A program made the translations under genes and the position numbers. Below, in pieces: positions 1-11,019 of a stretch of 64,000 nucleotides of DNA. Position 1 is the first letter of the stretch, and every line of letters begins with the position of its first letter. The notes beneath the pieces were generated by a model, which was not told the DNA's origin, did not search any database, and saw only the letters and a program-made list of their open reading frames with translations. The DNA comes from Linepithema humile (lineage: Eukaryota > Arthropoda > Insecta > Hymenoptera > Formicidae): assembly GCF_040581485.1 (NCBI RefSeq), contig NC_090132.1, positions 8,629,001 through 8,693,000 on the forward strand, written 5' to 3'.

Positions 1-43
1 ACGTCGTTTGCAGCGGATGAAGCAAACTACAATACCCTAACTG
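1..43 (+). CDS. candidate 3' part of a short coding exon, truncated by the window edge
   Basis: The one plus-strand frame open from base 1 to 43 reads TSFAADEANYNTLT plus one leftover base. It ends at a strong donor, G|GTGAGC at 44-49. The other two frames contain stops (TGA at 15-17 or 18-20, TAA at 38-40). A possible acceptor, TTTGCAG, ends at 13, so the exon may be only 30 bases (14-43). I do not recognise the protein. If spliced to 296-334, the frame gives nine or seven more residues and then TAA at 319-321. If spliced to 2105-2141, it continues as DQRNNSAAAHRVR. Fourteen codons is too little to prove coding, and a noncoding RNA exon is possible. Confidence 0.35.
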
Positions 44-45
44 GT

Positions 46-1369
46 GAGCATAATATTTGTTTATTATTTAAAAATGTATATATCTATACATACATACATA
101 ATTACAAAATTTGTATTTGTTAGATATTTGTTAAATATTTAAAATATTTATTTAAATGATTATTTAATTAACACTCATTGAGTATTTTTTTAAAATTTAA
201 TAAAATTATTCGTGCAATTGATATATAATATGACTATGTTTTATGATAACTACTATAATTGATATTAATTGAAATATATTTCTACATTGTTCCAGGTACA
301 GCTGTTAGCGTATTTAGTTAAGGTACAACGACCGGTGAGTGAATTGTACATATATGCATGAAACTACTGCATGAAATACAATATGTATTTTCTATCATCT
401 GTTTTTCTTGTTTCTATCTCTTTCTCTCTATCTTTTCACTCGGCAATATTTACTGTACAATTGTTACTCACGCTTTGATTATTATATTTTTATCTGCAAG
501 TTACATTTTACAAATAAATACAAACAGTATTACTTAGTTTCAACCTTAAAATAAGTGCAGATACATTGTAATTAATAAGTATTAAATGAATGGACTAGAT
601 AAGATTAGAATGATATTGGTGCATTATAAAAATAGATATACGATTAATAACTTTAGTCGGAGATGTGAGTATTTTTGTACTTCATAAATTACTTAGAATT
701 TGTTATATAAAATATTTTCTGTTTATCTTAATTTATGCTTATTGCATACATATTGCAACAAATTCTGTGAATATTGTTTATCTGTATTATTTTAAATAAT
801 ATTTAATTCTTAATGAATATATATTAAAACATTGCACTGGTTTCAGTATTTAAAAAATATTTGAGAAATAGGAAAAGAAGGAAAAATATATGTACACACC
901 AAAAAATTTGACTTTTTTTTTTTTTTTATTTGATAATACCGTTTCATTGAGTGCACTTTTAATTTATTTTTATTTAAAAAAATGTTTATGATGTATATAA
1001 ACACCTTATCCCAATTTTTGTTCTTTTTCAAAATGTTAATAATATCCATAAACTATAAATTTGAGACTATTTGATCTCTTGTAATTAATATTTTATCATA
1101 TAAAAAATAAGAAAATTGTTTCTTTTCGTCGATATATAATGACTTTTATTTTTAAGCTTTGTTAAGCGTTGTGTATTCTCACGTGCACAATAAAACGACA
1201 AATAATCGTACTTATGTTCTAGAGTTAAATATCAACTATAATTTATTCTAGTCCATTTATTTTAAGGCAATAGATCTTTGAAATATTGTAATTATAACAT
1301 ATATATTTTACATAAATTTAATTAAAATATTTTAATATTTTAAAATCGAAATATCTGACATTATTTTCA
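46..1369. other. AT-rich noncoding stretch (apart from 296-334)
   Basis: Apart from the candidate exon at 296-334, I see no gene. The stretch has a 15-base T run near 913-927, TATA/CATA-type low complexity near 75-100, and an isolated CACGTG E-box at 1180-1185. It would be intron if the exon candidates are real. Confidence 0.5.
296..334 (+). CDS. candidate 39-base microexon with two possible frames
   Basis: The segment follows an acceptor (TTCCAG ending at 295) and precedes a consensus donor (GTGAGT at 335-340). Its 39 bases keep the frame if included whole. In phase 0 it is fully open and reads VQLLAYLVKVQRP. In the phase dictated by the exon ending at 43 it reads GTAVSVFS and stops at 319-321, 13 bases before the donor. 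A second acceptor AG at 300-301 would remove two residues without changing frame. It could be a cassette exon, an alternative C-terminus, a poison exon or an exon of a noncoding transcript. I recognise no homologue. Spacing from the previous donor is about 250 bases, a normal insect intron length. Confidence 0.3.
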
Positions 1370-1640
1370 CAGATTTATTATCTTAATAACGAAATGAAAA
1401 CAATTTGATCTCGACTTATCGTACATGATGTGAAGCAGCGGAGTTGTTGTTCCATTGATCTGCAAAGTTGATCAGTAAAAATACAAAAGAACATTCAGAT
1501 TATAGCTGCGTTTAACATAATTAGTATTTGAAAAATAATTGCGTACATTAAACCTTTTATTGATTTTTCAAGTAAGTAGCTAATAAAAAAATTATCAACA
1601 TTTGATTGAAATATTAATAAATATAAAAAGTAAAAAAATA
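1370..1640 (-). repeat. left arm of a diverged inverted duplication
   Basis: The reverse complement of this stretch aligns, with indels, to 1945-2190. Shared blocks include GATCAAATTGTTTT (minus of 1397-1410 against 2151-2164), ACTAATTATGTTA and CTATAATCT followed by GTTCTTTTGTAT. The minus-strand copy has the acceptor TTGCAG and an exon-like core at 1459-1420. The position matching the donor GT of the other copy reads ATAAGT, so the donor is absent here or was gained in the other arm. The spacer between arms (about 1641-1944) holds a TATA-like CTATATAAAATG on the minus strand near 1815-1826. Confidence 0.7.
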
Positions 1641-1944
1641 TTAATTGTTTTACTGAATTTTTTAAAACATGTTGTGGGTAATATTTTGCAACTAAGGTAA
1701 TAAATAAACGATAAATACCTGAAAGTTGCCCCGTTATGAGTCTCTTCTTTTTCTCAATACCCACTCACGGATTCACAATACTCGCGAAAATTTGATTAAT
1801 TATTATTGCGCGACATTTTATATAGTATTCCCGATGCGTACTTTGTCATAAAGACAAAGATAATACTCAGATATCAATTGCACAGATATATATATATATA
1901 TGACACTTTGTAGAAAATGACGGAAGAATATTTGTAAATTTTTT

Positions 1945-2190
1945 TTTATTTTTTATATTTATTTCAAACAATTAAATTGTCGATTCTTTTTTCATAGCTA
2001 TTTGTTTAAAAGATAAATAATAGGTTCAATATGAGCAATTATTTTTTTTAGTACTAATTATGTTATATACTGCTATAATCTAAACGTTCTTTTGTATCTT
2101 TCAGATCAACGGAACAACTCCGCCGCTGCGCATCGTGTACGGTAATTTAAGATCAAATTGTTTTATCAGATAATAGGAATTTAAAAGTAT
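1945..2190 (+). repeat. right arm of the same inverted duplication
   Basis: This is the partner of 1370-1640, carrying the exon-like core 2105-2141 with flanking AG and GT. The arms are clearly diverged (several indels, for example 14 extra bases before the acceptor in the left copy), so the duplication is old or has evolved fast. A transcript crossing both arms could fold into a long imperfect hairpin. Confidence 0.7.
2105..2141 (+). CDS. candidate 37-base microexon inside an inverted duplication
   Basis: The segment follows CTTTCAG (acceptor AG at 2103-2104, with a T-rich tract before it) and precedes GTAATT (donor at 2142). It is much richer in CG than its surroundings. All three frames are open: INGTTPPLRIVY, DQRNNSAAAHRVR or STEQLRRCASCT. 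In phase 0 it would continue directly from the phase-0 reading of 296-334. A diverged copy on the minus strand (1459 down to 1420) keeps the phase-0 frame with a net three-base insertion and reads INGTTTPLLHIMY. That is weak evidence for past coding. Product unknown; coding status uncertain. Confidence 0.3.
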
Positions 2191-3690
2191 GTTTACAATT
2201 AATTTATAAAATTAATTGTTATTATTCTTACAATACGCTAATTTTTCTAATTATTTTTGGACCATTTATTTAATATTTATTAATTAAATATCTGCATTAT
2301 TTTAAAAAGTTCGAATTGTATTGTATTAAGTAATTAAACCCATAGACAGAGAATGATTTTAATACCCAATATCTGTATATACATCAGATATTTACCAAAC
2401 AACAGTATCGTTTATTGACAGTGTCAAAAAATGACTATGTAGTTTCAACTATAAAGTGGATGCAGATAGCAGTGCTGAACTGGGATCGATAAACAGTCCG
2501 CGAGAAACGCCGGGATGGTCGCTCTTATTGTCAGGTTTCTGTTTAGATTAGCATGATTATTCCAGACTCAAACCCGTGCGAATAAAAATAGATTATCCAT
2601 TGGGGTATTTGAAATATATGTTATTATTATTACTCATTCATAAGCAACAGTATTTGTCGATATGACAAATATCATTGTAGGTTTGATTTTTTTATGGGAA
2701 AATTGACAAACATTGCCAAAGTCTTCAAATTGAATTCATAATAACACTAATTATGCATTCAACATGTTTAGAAATTTACGACTCAAAAATAACTAATTAA
2801 TTAATTAGCTAATTATCATATATTATAATTATATATATTAACTAATTATCATAAGTTAAATTACAAAAGAATATATATGGAATTATTATTAATGTATTCA
2901 ATTTCTCTCTTTAACGTCGGATTGGTCGAAAACTTCCCTTTTTCTTTAATTAAATTCATATAAAAAAAGAAGAAAACATTTGATTATTTTAATATTTAAG
3001 AATAAACTTGCTAAAATTTGCATTTATACTATGTAACTCCTGTATTTATTTTAGAAATTTATGTTTATTGAAAAAATATTATGCTGCATCTTGTGTTTCT
3101 TTACTACATTTATAGGCAGTTACATTATCAGAGCTATAGATTATGATTTCTAATTTACCGCATCTATATTACGACGTCATAACTGACATCATCAATTTAA
3201 AAAAAAAAACCTTTAAGAAAATATTCACATCAATGAGAAATAGTTCAATGTAGATGATTAAAAATATATCTAATGATATAAAAGAATTCTTTCTTTCATA
3301 ATGATTTGATGATATATCTACAAATATAAATAAATAATACAATAAATAATACAATAAATAATACTGCTCCAAAAATCTTATGTTGCCGAAAATCTTTATT
3401 GATGGATAAATAATAATTAATAAACGGTAAAGCTTTTGATACAAAATCACTTGCCACATAAATTATATAATTGCATATTATTATAAACTACAAGGAAAGT
3501 CGATGTGTGTATTCTGGTGAAACTTTATTTTATAATATATAAATCTCCGTTATATTAATATCACATATCAAAAATTTTTGTATGATAATAATAAATCATA
3601 AACACAATCTACATTAAACTATTTTCTCGAGGGGAGCGAATGCCATAGTTTCTAACACAACGGCGAGTATGAACGAGGGGGTAACTCTAA
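2191..3690. other. AT-rich noncoding stretch
   Basis: No exon-like segment stands out. It includes TAATTA-rich runs near 2790-2860, an A10 run near 3200 and a perfect 12-base triple repeat at 3329-3364. Open frames here are short and rich in Ile, Leu, Tyr and Phe, as expected from AT-rich noise. Confidence 0.5.
3329..3364. repeat. 12-base tandem repeat, three perfect copies
   Basis: The unit AATAAATAATAC is repeated exactly three times (3329-3340, 3341-3352, 3353-3364). Confidence 0.9.
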
Positions 3691-3699
3691 CGGTTCACT

Positions 3700-4640
3700 A
3701 TCTTCTAAAGATAACCTGGTACGATAAATCGATGTCGTATCTCCCATTTTTTATTCGTTGTTACGTTCAATTGTGTAATGGGCTCGGTACGTACGCGACC
3801 GTTCCGTAACTGTGCATACATGCACCACACCCCCGGGTCGGGGATTCGCGTCCGGTGCATCTGTTGCATCCCGCACGCAGGCGAACGCGCGCGCACGCTC
3901 GGATGGGCGCATGAGAACGGCTCTGGAGCGCGGGGGCGGCTGGTGGCGGCGGCGGCGGTAGCGGCGGCTGCTCTCGGAAGAGGTGGCCGCGCCGTCAAGA
4001 CGTGCGGGGGTTGGAAAAACGACAGAGAAAGCTCGTATAGCGGGCTACCGGTTACTACGCGGACGCATGCCCGCTGATAGCTCAGTGGAGCGCGCGACTT
4101 CGTGCCGTAAGCACACTTCCTGCGGGTCTCTCTCTTCTCTCTGTCTCTCCCGCTCTCTCTCTCCCTCTCTGTTCTCGTCGTCGTATGTGTAAGTGTGGGT
4201 GCGCGTGTGCGCGCTTCTTTCTCGCCTCGCCTCTCCTCCGCCTGTCTGTCTCCACCTCGGGTTCGCTCGTCGCCGCGAGGATGGCAGGCAAATAAAATCG
4301 GTGGTGAGCGATGTAGCGCAGGGGGGAGGGGGTAGTGATAATCGCGAAAGAAAGAGGGCAAGAGGACACGCGGGACGCTGTGAGGGACTTTTCGTGCGAT
4401 ACGAGTGAATATAAAATTGAAAGAGCGAGGCAAAGAGTTTGCGAGTGATAACGAGGAAAGAATAAGTCCAAGGAATTTGCTAGTGTATAAGATTTAGAGT
4501 GATATGTATTTGAAAACAAGGGGATGCGCGCGGAAAAGTAGGATGGAAAGGGAGGTAATAATTGAACGAAGACGGAGGCAGAGAGAGAGAGCATCGGTAA
4601 TATTTAAGAAATTGAAGTATCTCAAGTGAAAGCAGATGTA
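3700..4640 (+). promoter_or_regulatory. CG-rich island, likely promoter with 5' untranslated exon
   Basis: This is an abrupt CG- and CpG-rich block in AT-rich DNA. It contains a GGC/CGG repeat at about 3942-3970, a Ser/Arg-type low-complexity zone, a pyrimidine tract at 4126-4171, and a purine-rich, GA-dominated flank from about 4310 to 4640. Purine-rich sequence after a CG-rich island is typical of insect 5' untranslated leaders read in the purine-rich direction, so I infer plus-strand transcription. An initiator-like TCAGT lies at 4082-4086. Long minus-strand open frames here (up to 242 codons) are low-complexity, start at a non-ATG codon and overlap the island, so I do not call them genes. 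Confidence 0.5.
4126..4171. repeat. pyrimidine (CT)-rich tract
   Basis: A nearly pure C/T run with several CTCTCT blocks inside the island. On the other strand it gives GAGAG motifs of the kind bound by GAGA-type factors in insects; that function is inference. Confidence 0.75.
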
Positions 4641-6780
4641 ATAGTCTGTGTCTTCTCCCAGATATGAAGCGGGGTGCGAATATTACATGAAGTGCAACGT
4701 GAATAATTTAATTTCGTAAAAAAGAAATTTTTCTAAATACAAAAAGAGGCCACACGGCTGCCTGCGAGAATCCATCGAGATTACGAATACCGCCGAAAAG
4801 AATATAAAGTTGCGAATAATAGAGAGCGAAAAGAAGATGAGAGTCTACCCGTTTCTTCGCGTGATCCAGGAAAAATAACCCACGAACGTTGATCACGAAA
4901 TCTGAACAGTAATGGTTGAGAAAGATAAAAATATAAGGAGGTAAAGAGAAAAAAGAAATTTAAATCACTAATGTTAAAATTGAATAGAAAACAAGAGAAA
5001 AGAATAAAAATTGTAGCAGCATCGAATATGAATGGAATTTTCGTATTTTTTTTCACCTCATTAAATACTGATAACGAGATAATACTTAAGAATACTTTAA
5101 ACATCTCTCTCTTTTTATGCTTTTTCTTTTGCATTTCTATAGAGCATCGCGTAATTACCGAAAAAGAATTATAGAAATCTCAGTAAAGAAATTACTCATA
5201 TTATTTACGTGCAACATGCGTACTTTATTCATCTTCTTATTGTATTATCCGTGTCGACACGCGTGGATGCTTACCCCGCAAATCCGTGGCGTATAAATAC
5301 CGCATAAATGCCGCTGTCGAATAATCTATACAATTAACTGTGTTGTACACATAGCACAATCGGATATTCACGCTTTTGCATATCCACCGATCGTTTTCTC
5401 TCTCACTCCCCATTTTTCCAAAATTGGCGCGGATACACATTTATTTCACAGCTTCTGCATAATATATTCGACCATTAACAACGATATCCGAAGTAATGCC
5501 CGTGATTCAGGTGCCGCCATATTTCGAGACAGTTGAACATGTATAGAGTGTCGCATTTATTTTCACTTTATCATATTTTACGATTATGACATACGAAATT
5601 TTACGATATCTCTCAAATAACTCTTTTATGTGTACTCAGCTGTAAGACTGCCCTTCGTGTATCGCGTCTTATTCCTCGAGTTTTATACCTGTTAACGGTG
5701 TAGTATATTATATAGAAGTCTGTGGTTTATTTCCAACCCGACAGCCGGAACTGATAGAAAGGTTTCGCCAGCTGTTTGTTATGCAGAAATCGTGACAGTT
5801 GCTTTCGCCACCTTTTCCGACCTGACGTCGACGCGTGAATTTTCACATCACAGAAATGTCCGCGTATCTCTGTTGCGAATGAAAATCCAATTAAATTTTA
5901 ATTTCGTTATCGCGAATTTAATGTAAAGCAAAATTAATCGTCGTTAAGTTTCAAACAATTATCTTCTTAATTCAATGTATATTCCATAAAATATGCATAT
6001 TACGTAAGAAAAGATCAATTATCAACAGTTTCGAATCAAGTATGCGATTTATGTGACAAATTTTATAGCCAACCAGAGATAAATGTTAGGTGTATTTCAC
6101 GGAATGGAAATACGGAGTAATCGGTGATATATAGACGGGAGGAAGTGAAGAATCGGAATCTGAATGGCTATGGTATTTTTACGAGGTGTTATGCGATGAC
6201 TCACGCTTAAGTATTCCATTGTGCAGAGTTCTGCACGCATTTGCTGTACATAGCAGGCGCTTCCAAAAATACACATTTCGTTTTAGCGTTTTGCGCACAT
6301 TGATATGCAAACACATCAGTAATTCATGAACCGTAGCTAGTGCAGAGTTGCTGTAATAAAGGGAAGGAAACTAGAGAATTTATTAGAAATTTCCGAGCTG
6401 TAATAGGTGAAGAAATTCCTAAGAGTATTCTTCAACGCTGTCGAATAATGAAACATTCTTTGGGACGGGGAAATCAATAGGCGCATTCTTGTCTCCTTTT
6501 TCTTTTTTTCTTTATTCCTTCTCGACACTTTGCAACGTTTTTTCTTCCATTTTTTAATTGTTTAAACACTTTCCTCTTGGCGATATGAATTCGAGCGCTG
6601 GAAGAATGAATTTTTCATTTCAAAAGAAATTGTAGCTTTCTCAATTTTCTCTTGTTTTCTTCGTACTTCGGAAATAAAAGGGATAACGTAGAAATAAAAA
6701 AATTAGGTGAAAATAGAGTGTCTGTAGCAAGATGACGTGAAACAATATACACAGATTTGGAGTGATTTCAAAGTGACAAG
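4641..6780. other. noncoding stretch, purine-rich at its left end
   Basis: The first 300 bases continue the purine-rich character of the island. The rest is AT-rich. GTAAG-like donors are scattered, but none borders a recognisable exon. No RNA gene or mobile element seen. Confidence 0.45.
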
Positions 6781-6786
6781 CATTGA

Positions 6787-7086
6787 GTGCGATCAAACGA
6801 CGAGATTCTGCTTTCAGCTTCGGTCTCTCCTCCAGTTTTGTTGTCAGGAGTATTGATATTTCGTAGCAAACACTCAAAGACTTGTGACGGACATCCGAAA
6901 TATGAAAGACATATACTTGTTTCCGACAAAGGATGCGACCAGGAGTTCATCTTGGGACTCGTTCAAGTCACTCTCGCCGAGTGTCCGCGGAAGGAAAGTA
7001 CCGACCAATACGCAGAGGATGGAAGCATGATTCTGGTACCGTGGGTCCGGCGTACTCGACGTAAAACTAGAAGAAGAGCGTCCTGA
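6787..7086 (+). other. open frame of about 100 codons, coding status unproven
   Basis: The frame is open from just after a TGA to a TGA at 7084-7086. It starts at GTG; the first ATG is far downstream, near 7027. Two acceptor-like sequences, TGCTTTCAG and TTGTCAG, lie near 6810-6845, so an internal exon start there is conceivable. The middle carries three cysteines and a reasonably mixed composition (motifs CDGHPKYERH and DKGCDQEF). The end is Arg-rich (TRRKTRRRAS). I recognise no domain, and no good donor closes an exon. Chance is a serious alternative. Confidence 0.15.
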
Positions 7087-7860
7087 GGAAAGACGGTGGC
7101 ATGACGAGAAATTGCGGGGATATGGACACCCGCGAGGACGGCGGGGTCGGTCGATCGCGCGGCTCGAATCTGTTGACTTAGCCGTATCTAGGGGAATATC
7201 CCGGCATGCGTTCGAACAAGCACGTCGTCGTACTTCCGTTTAAGTTACGCATTACGAGAGATTTCGTTCGCGGCACGCGACCACGGCAAGGAAAATCCTC
7301 GCGAATCGCCGACATCGCCCGCAGAATATAAATGTCTTCGTGACACGGCTCGAGAGAGGAAATACTCGCGCTCGTCGCCAATGCCATCGCAGAAGATCGT
7401 TTCGCGCGAGCATCGATCCCCGATATTTTCTGTGGCATGTGTGTGACCCCAACGACGCGGAAAGAAATTTGCGGCAGTAGAGCCTCGAAGAGACCCGGTA
7501 CCGTGGGTGGTACCACCTTGTGCCCCTGGCACGGTACCGTTTCCTGAAGAACGAGGCCGGGTAGGCGTGTGTGCGCGTGTGCCCGACTAGAAGAGGAAGA
7601 AACACGGGGAACTCAAAGGTACCTTACGGTGCGGTGGTGCCTGCAGCTGAGAGTGTCTCCTCAAATCGCTCGAGTCGCCAAGCTCTCGGTGCTCGCGTGC
7701 ACCGTCTCGAATTGTGCAAGACCAGCTGTGCGAATCGGTATCGAACGGTACCGTCGAAGGATGAGACAATCCGGCAGAGCATCGTGAGGAATAGCGAAAG
7801 GTTCGTTTTAATGCTAATCAAGTTGAGAATTGATAGGAGGACGTAGCACTATATTTGCAA
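6900..7860. promoter_or_regulatory. CG-rich block with repeated GGTACC palindromes
   Basis: The block is CpG-rich throughout. Six GGTACC palindromes lie at 7035, 7497, 7509, 7533, 7618 and 7747. The 12-mer GGTACCGTGGGT occurs twice (7035-7046 and 7497-7508). Frames are open on both strands because of composition. It is a candidate promoter, enhancer or 5' exon; direction unclear. Confidence 0.4.
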
Positions 7861-10430
7861 ACTGGCTCGGTTAGTTATACTTGCACAATGGGCTCCCTCA
7901 TTTGAAATTCACTTTGCCATGAATAAGTAAATGAATAATCTGTCTTGCAGGAGATCTTTACATAGAACACTCTCTGCGTTCTAGAAATTGGTATTGCGTT
8001 CGTGTAAAATATTACGAACATTGTTTACTGTAGCGTGCGCTTTCGTTACCGTGGAGTGCGCACCAAATTTTCATCCAATAAGTTAATATTATCTGGAAGC
8101 GAGAGGAAAGATATATGGTCGTCTAATGTTCGATAATGACCAAACACATAAGACCTTCTATTTCCGGAGATCTCAATTTTCCAGGACAAAAGCTTCTTTC
8201 GCAACAAATACTATAATACGCCGCGCAATTTCATTTCGCAGCGGTTCCCAGGATTTTTTCTTCGATCGAGCTCAGCTCATTTTTATCCAATAATCACGCA
8301 ATAAGCTCATATTCCCAGATATCTAGTCGCTCCGACATTTTAAGATAAATATTTTGATCTCTCGCTATATTAAAACAGCTGGAAAGTTAAGAACAAACAA
8401 TGGTCTTCCGATGTATCATCGACAAGATTTTCTTAATCTGCGCGTGCAACAAAAACATTTTAGAACTAATTGCTATCTTGTAAAACAATAATATTTATTC
8501 TTACAATTTCAGATATTTTATCAGGTAAATCACATTTATTTAAACCGTGTAGATATCGAACGACTTTACAAAACCAACTTACTCAAGATGAATTGTTAGA
8601 ATATATGCTGCGCGAGATTGAAGGATTTATTGGCTAAAGAGATTTGATACAAATAGTACATCTACAAAATATTATAATTTATGTACACATTTAATATTAT
8701 TTATCTCAGGATAAGTGATATGTCTGCTTTACCAATTTCTGTCACATTAGTTGAGGACGGTATTTTTTTCTAACAAAAATATTTTATTCTAATGATTTTT
8801 AAATGCATTGATAATTAAGATTTTGTAATTTTAACAAGATGCTTCATAAATAATGTAATTCAGTGTGACTTTATCGTGTCACAAAGGGTATGGTGATTTA
8901 TTCTCCGAAAGACAAACGATAGTCATTTGGTGGGACCATTCTCTCGACAGCTTCTACGCTTTTCTGAGCATTTTTCTTTCCCTCTACGGGCTTTATTAAC
9001 GACGGTCTGATGCGTGTTTGAAATGACGATGTCTTGGTCACTAACAATTGAGTACTTTATTAAAAATCGTAAAATACACAAGAAATCGTGCAAGCAAGTT
9101 TTGAGAAATTTATTAAACAAATATTGACAAGTACAATGGAAAACAGATAGCCATCGCATACGCGCGCGTATAAATGTGATATGCAATATTTTAGCAGCAA
9201 AAAAGCTATTATTTATACTATTAATTATACTAAAAAATGAATTCAGCAAGATAATATTTCAATAATGAAGCATCGATCACAGAATCAATGTTAAAAATTT
9301 TAAAAATTCGATGAATCAAGCCTTAACAAGTAATTAAATTTTGTTCTTTGATTAAATTTAATTGAATTTTACTTCGATAAAAATCTTCTTTAGAATCTTA
9401 TCTCTGGTCTTTAACTTGTCTTGGAAGATCGTTTTCTGATGTCTATTCTCAAAATTACGGGTGAAATCTAACGGAATGTAAATGCGCCTTAATTGCACAG
9501 TCGTAAAATACCGAGTGCAAACGAATAGATGCAGATGGCGAAATTTGTGAATCGTGTGCTGCTATTTTTCTATGACACGTCAATCGATCGCATCTCCCGG
9601 AACGGGGAATACCCGCGAAATTGAAATGGCCGCGGAAGATCGTAGAGAGAGGAAGGGAGGAATGCAATTTCTGTGCCGCGACACGAAAATTTTCGATGTC
9701 ATTTCTGCCGTGCTGCTATTCGAGGTTACTGAGCCGTCGTGCCTATTTCGTAGGATTAAATTTTTAAGCATACTTTCCGCGCTGATACGGTGAATTAAAG
9801 AAAGAAAAGATTACACATCAATCGCGTTGACACGCATGAAGAAATCGCTGATTCAACATTTATGAAAAAGAGAAACTCAAAGATTTTATCATTTGATTGG
9901 CTCTTTTTCTCTCTATAATTCTGTGAGAAAGTTTAGAGTTAAATTCTACTAAGTGGATGCAAGTCGGGCATATCGGCCATTCTAGCTCTGCTCTGATAGT
10001 AAAAAGTTGATTCTAACTTCATAAGTGAACAAGAAATTGTCATTACGGTTTGACGCTTCAAGCGTTAGTAGAACAAACTTTCGCTCCCAGTTTGCGGTAA
10101 AAACCTCGCGTTTGTCGGTGACGCTATTGTAGGCGTCGAACTTAAAGTACAATAAAATAAGTTGTAACCTATTTTACTAACATAAGTAGATAGGATTTTA
10201 CGTAAGCGCAAGCCGCTTTAATTAAAGAAATGCGTATTTTTTACCCACTGCAAGAACTTACATAACTTTTCAATGTAAAAAATTCTTCGTATACATTGTT
10301 AGGACAAACGATTCGATTATATAAAAGTAATTTTTTTTCTTTTTTTTTTTATGATTTCATCTTTTTATGCTGAACGTATTTTACCGATCTTGAATAAACG
10401 CATGAATGTGAAAGATAACGTCTCGAAACA
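7861..10430. other. AT-rich noncoding stretch
   Basis: I see no supportable gene, RNA or repeat. A short, more CG-rich patch lies at 9540-9770. A T-run cluster lies near 10331-10350. Confidence 0.5.
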
Positions 10431-10433
10431 GTT

Positions 10434-10468
10434 TATAAAACAGTGTAACATCTGCAGAGTTTCACAGT
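10434..10468 (+). promoter_or_regulatory. weak TATA plus initiator-like pair
   Basis: TATAAAA at 10434-10440 is followed about 30 bases later by TTCACAGTAG (initiator-like TCACAGT at 10462-10468). The spacing suits a TATA promoter, but no downstream gene is visible. TATA-like strings are common in AT-rich DNA, so this is weak. Confidence 0.15.
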
Positions 10469-10816
10469 AGTCTGCACACGAAGTTGGCACCGATCTGTAG
10501 GTAGCAATAGTAATATTATATCAGGTATACGCGGAGTTAGAGCCACGGACAATCGATCATTATCTCATTTTTATATGAATATTGCAGCAACGACAACTTG
10601 CAACAATAATTTACATAGGTTTCCAAACAGTGAATTCATCAATCCTAAAAATAACTCCATGATTTGTGTTTACATTCGATAATGTGATACAAATCGATGT
10701 ACATACGTACAAAAAAATCCCATTGTGTCTTTAAAGCGTGCGTACTTTGGTTGTTGGACGATGACCGACTGGCCGTCGTCGCGGAGATGACTACCAGGTT
10801 AGTGGCTCGTCCCGAA

Positions 10817-10840
10817 GACGACGACGACGACGACGAGGTC
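10817..10840 (+). repeat. (GAC)n microsatellite
   Basis: About seven GAC triplets run in a more CG-rich patch (10740-10980). In one frame they encode an Asp run followed by EVHEVERDSAVGYHCH and a stop. A donor-like CAG|GTTAGT precedes them near 10796. I do not consider coding supported. Confidence 0.8.
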
Positions 10841-11019
10841 CACGAAGTAGAGCGAGACTCGGCCGTGGGCTATCACTGCCACTGATAGAGCCGGCATCCC
10901 GTCGCAGCTCACATCGATGCCGACCGCCACATCCACGAAACGAGGTATGACGGAATACGTCACTCGACGCGCCTCTGTTACAGAGTATCGCGAAATGTCT
11001 GTAATTTCCGTAAATCAAT

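Noticed and set aside
1495..1764. 89-codon minus-strand frame rich in Ile, Leu and Phe, resembling a membrane protein
   Set aside because: Starts at GTG within a donor-like GTGAGTGGG, lies in the inverted duplication, and its hydrophobicity follows from AT-rich sequence.
3705..4433. Longest open frame in the window, 242 codons on the minus strand
   Set aside because: Starts at TTG, lies across the CpG island with GGC and CT repeats, and translates to low-complexity Arg/Ser/Ala strings; frames are open on both strands here because stops are rare in CG-rich DNA.
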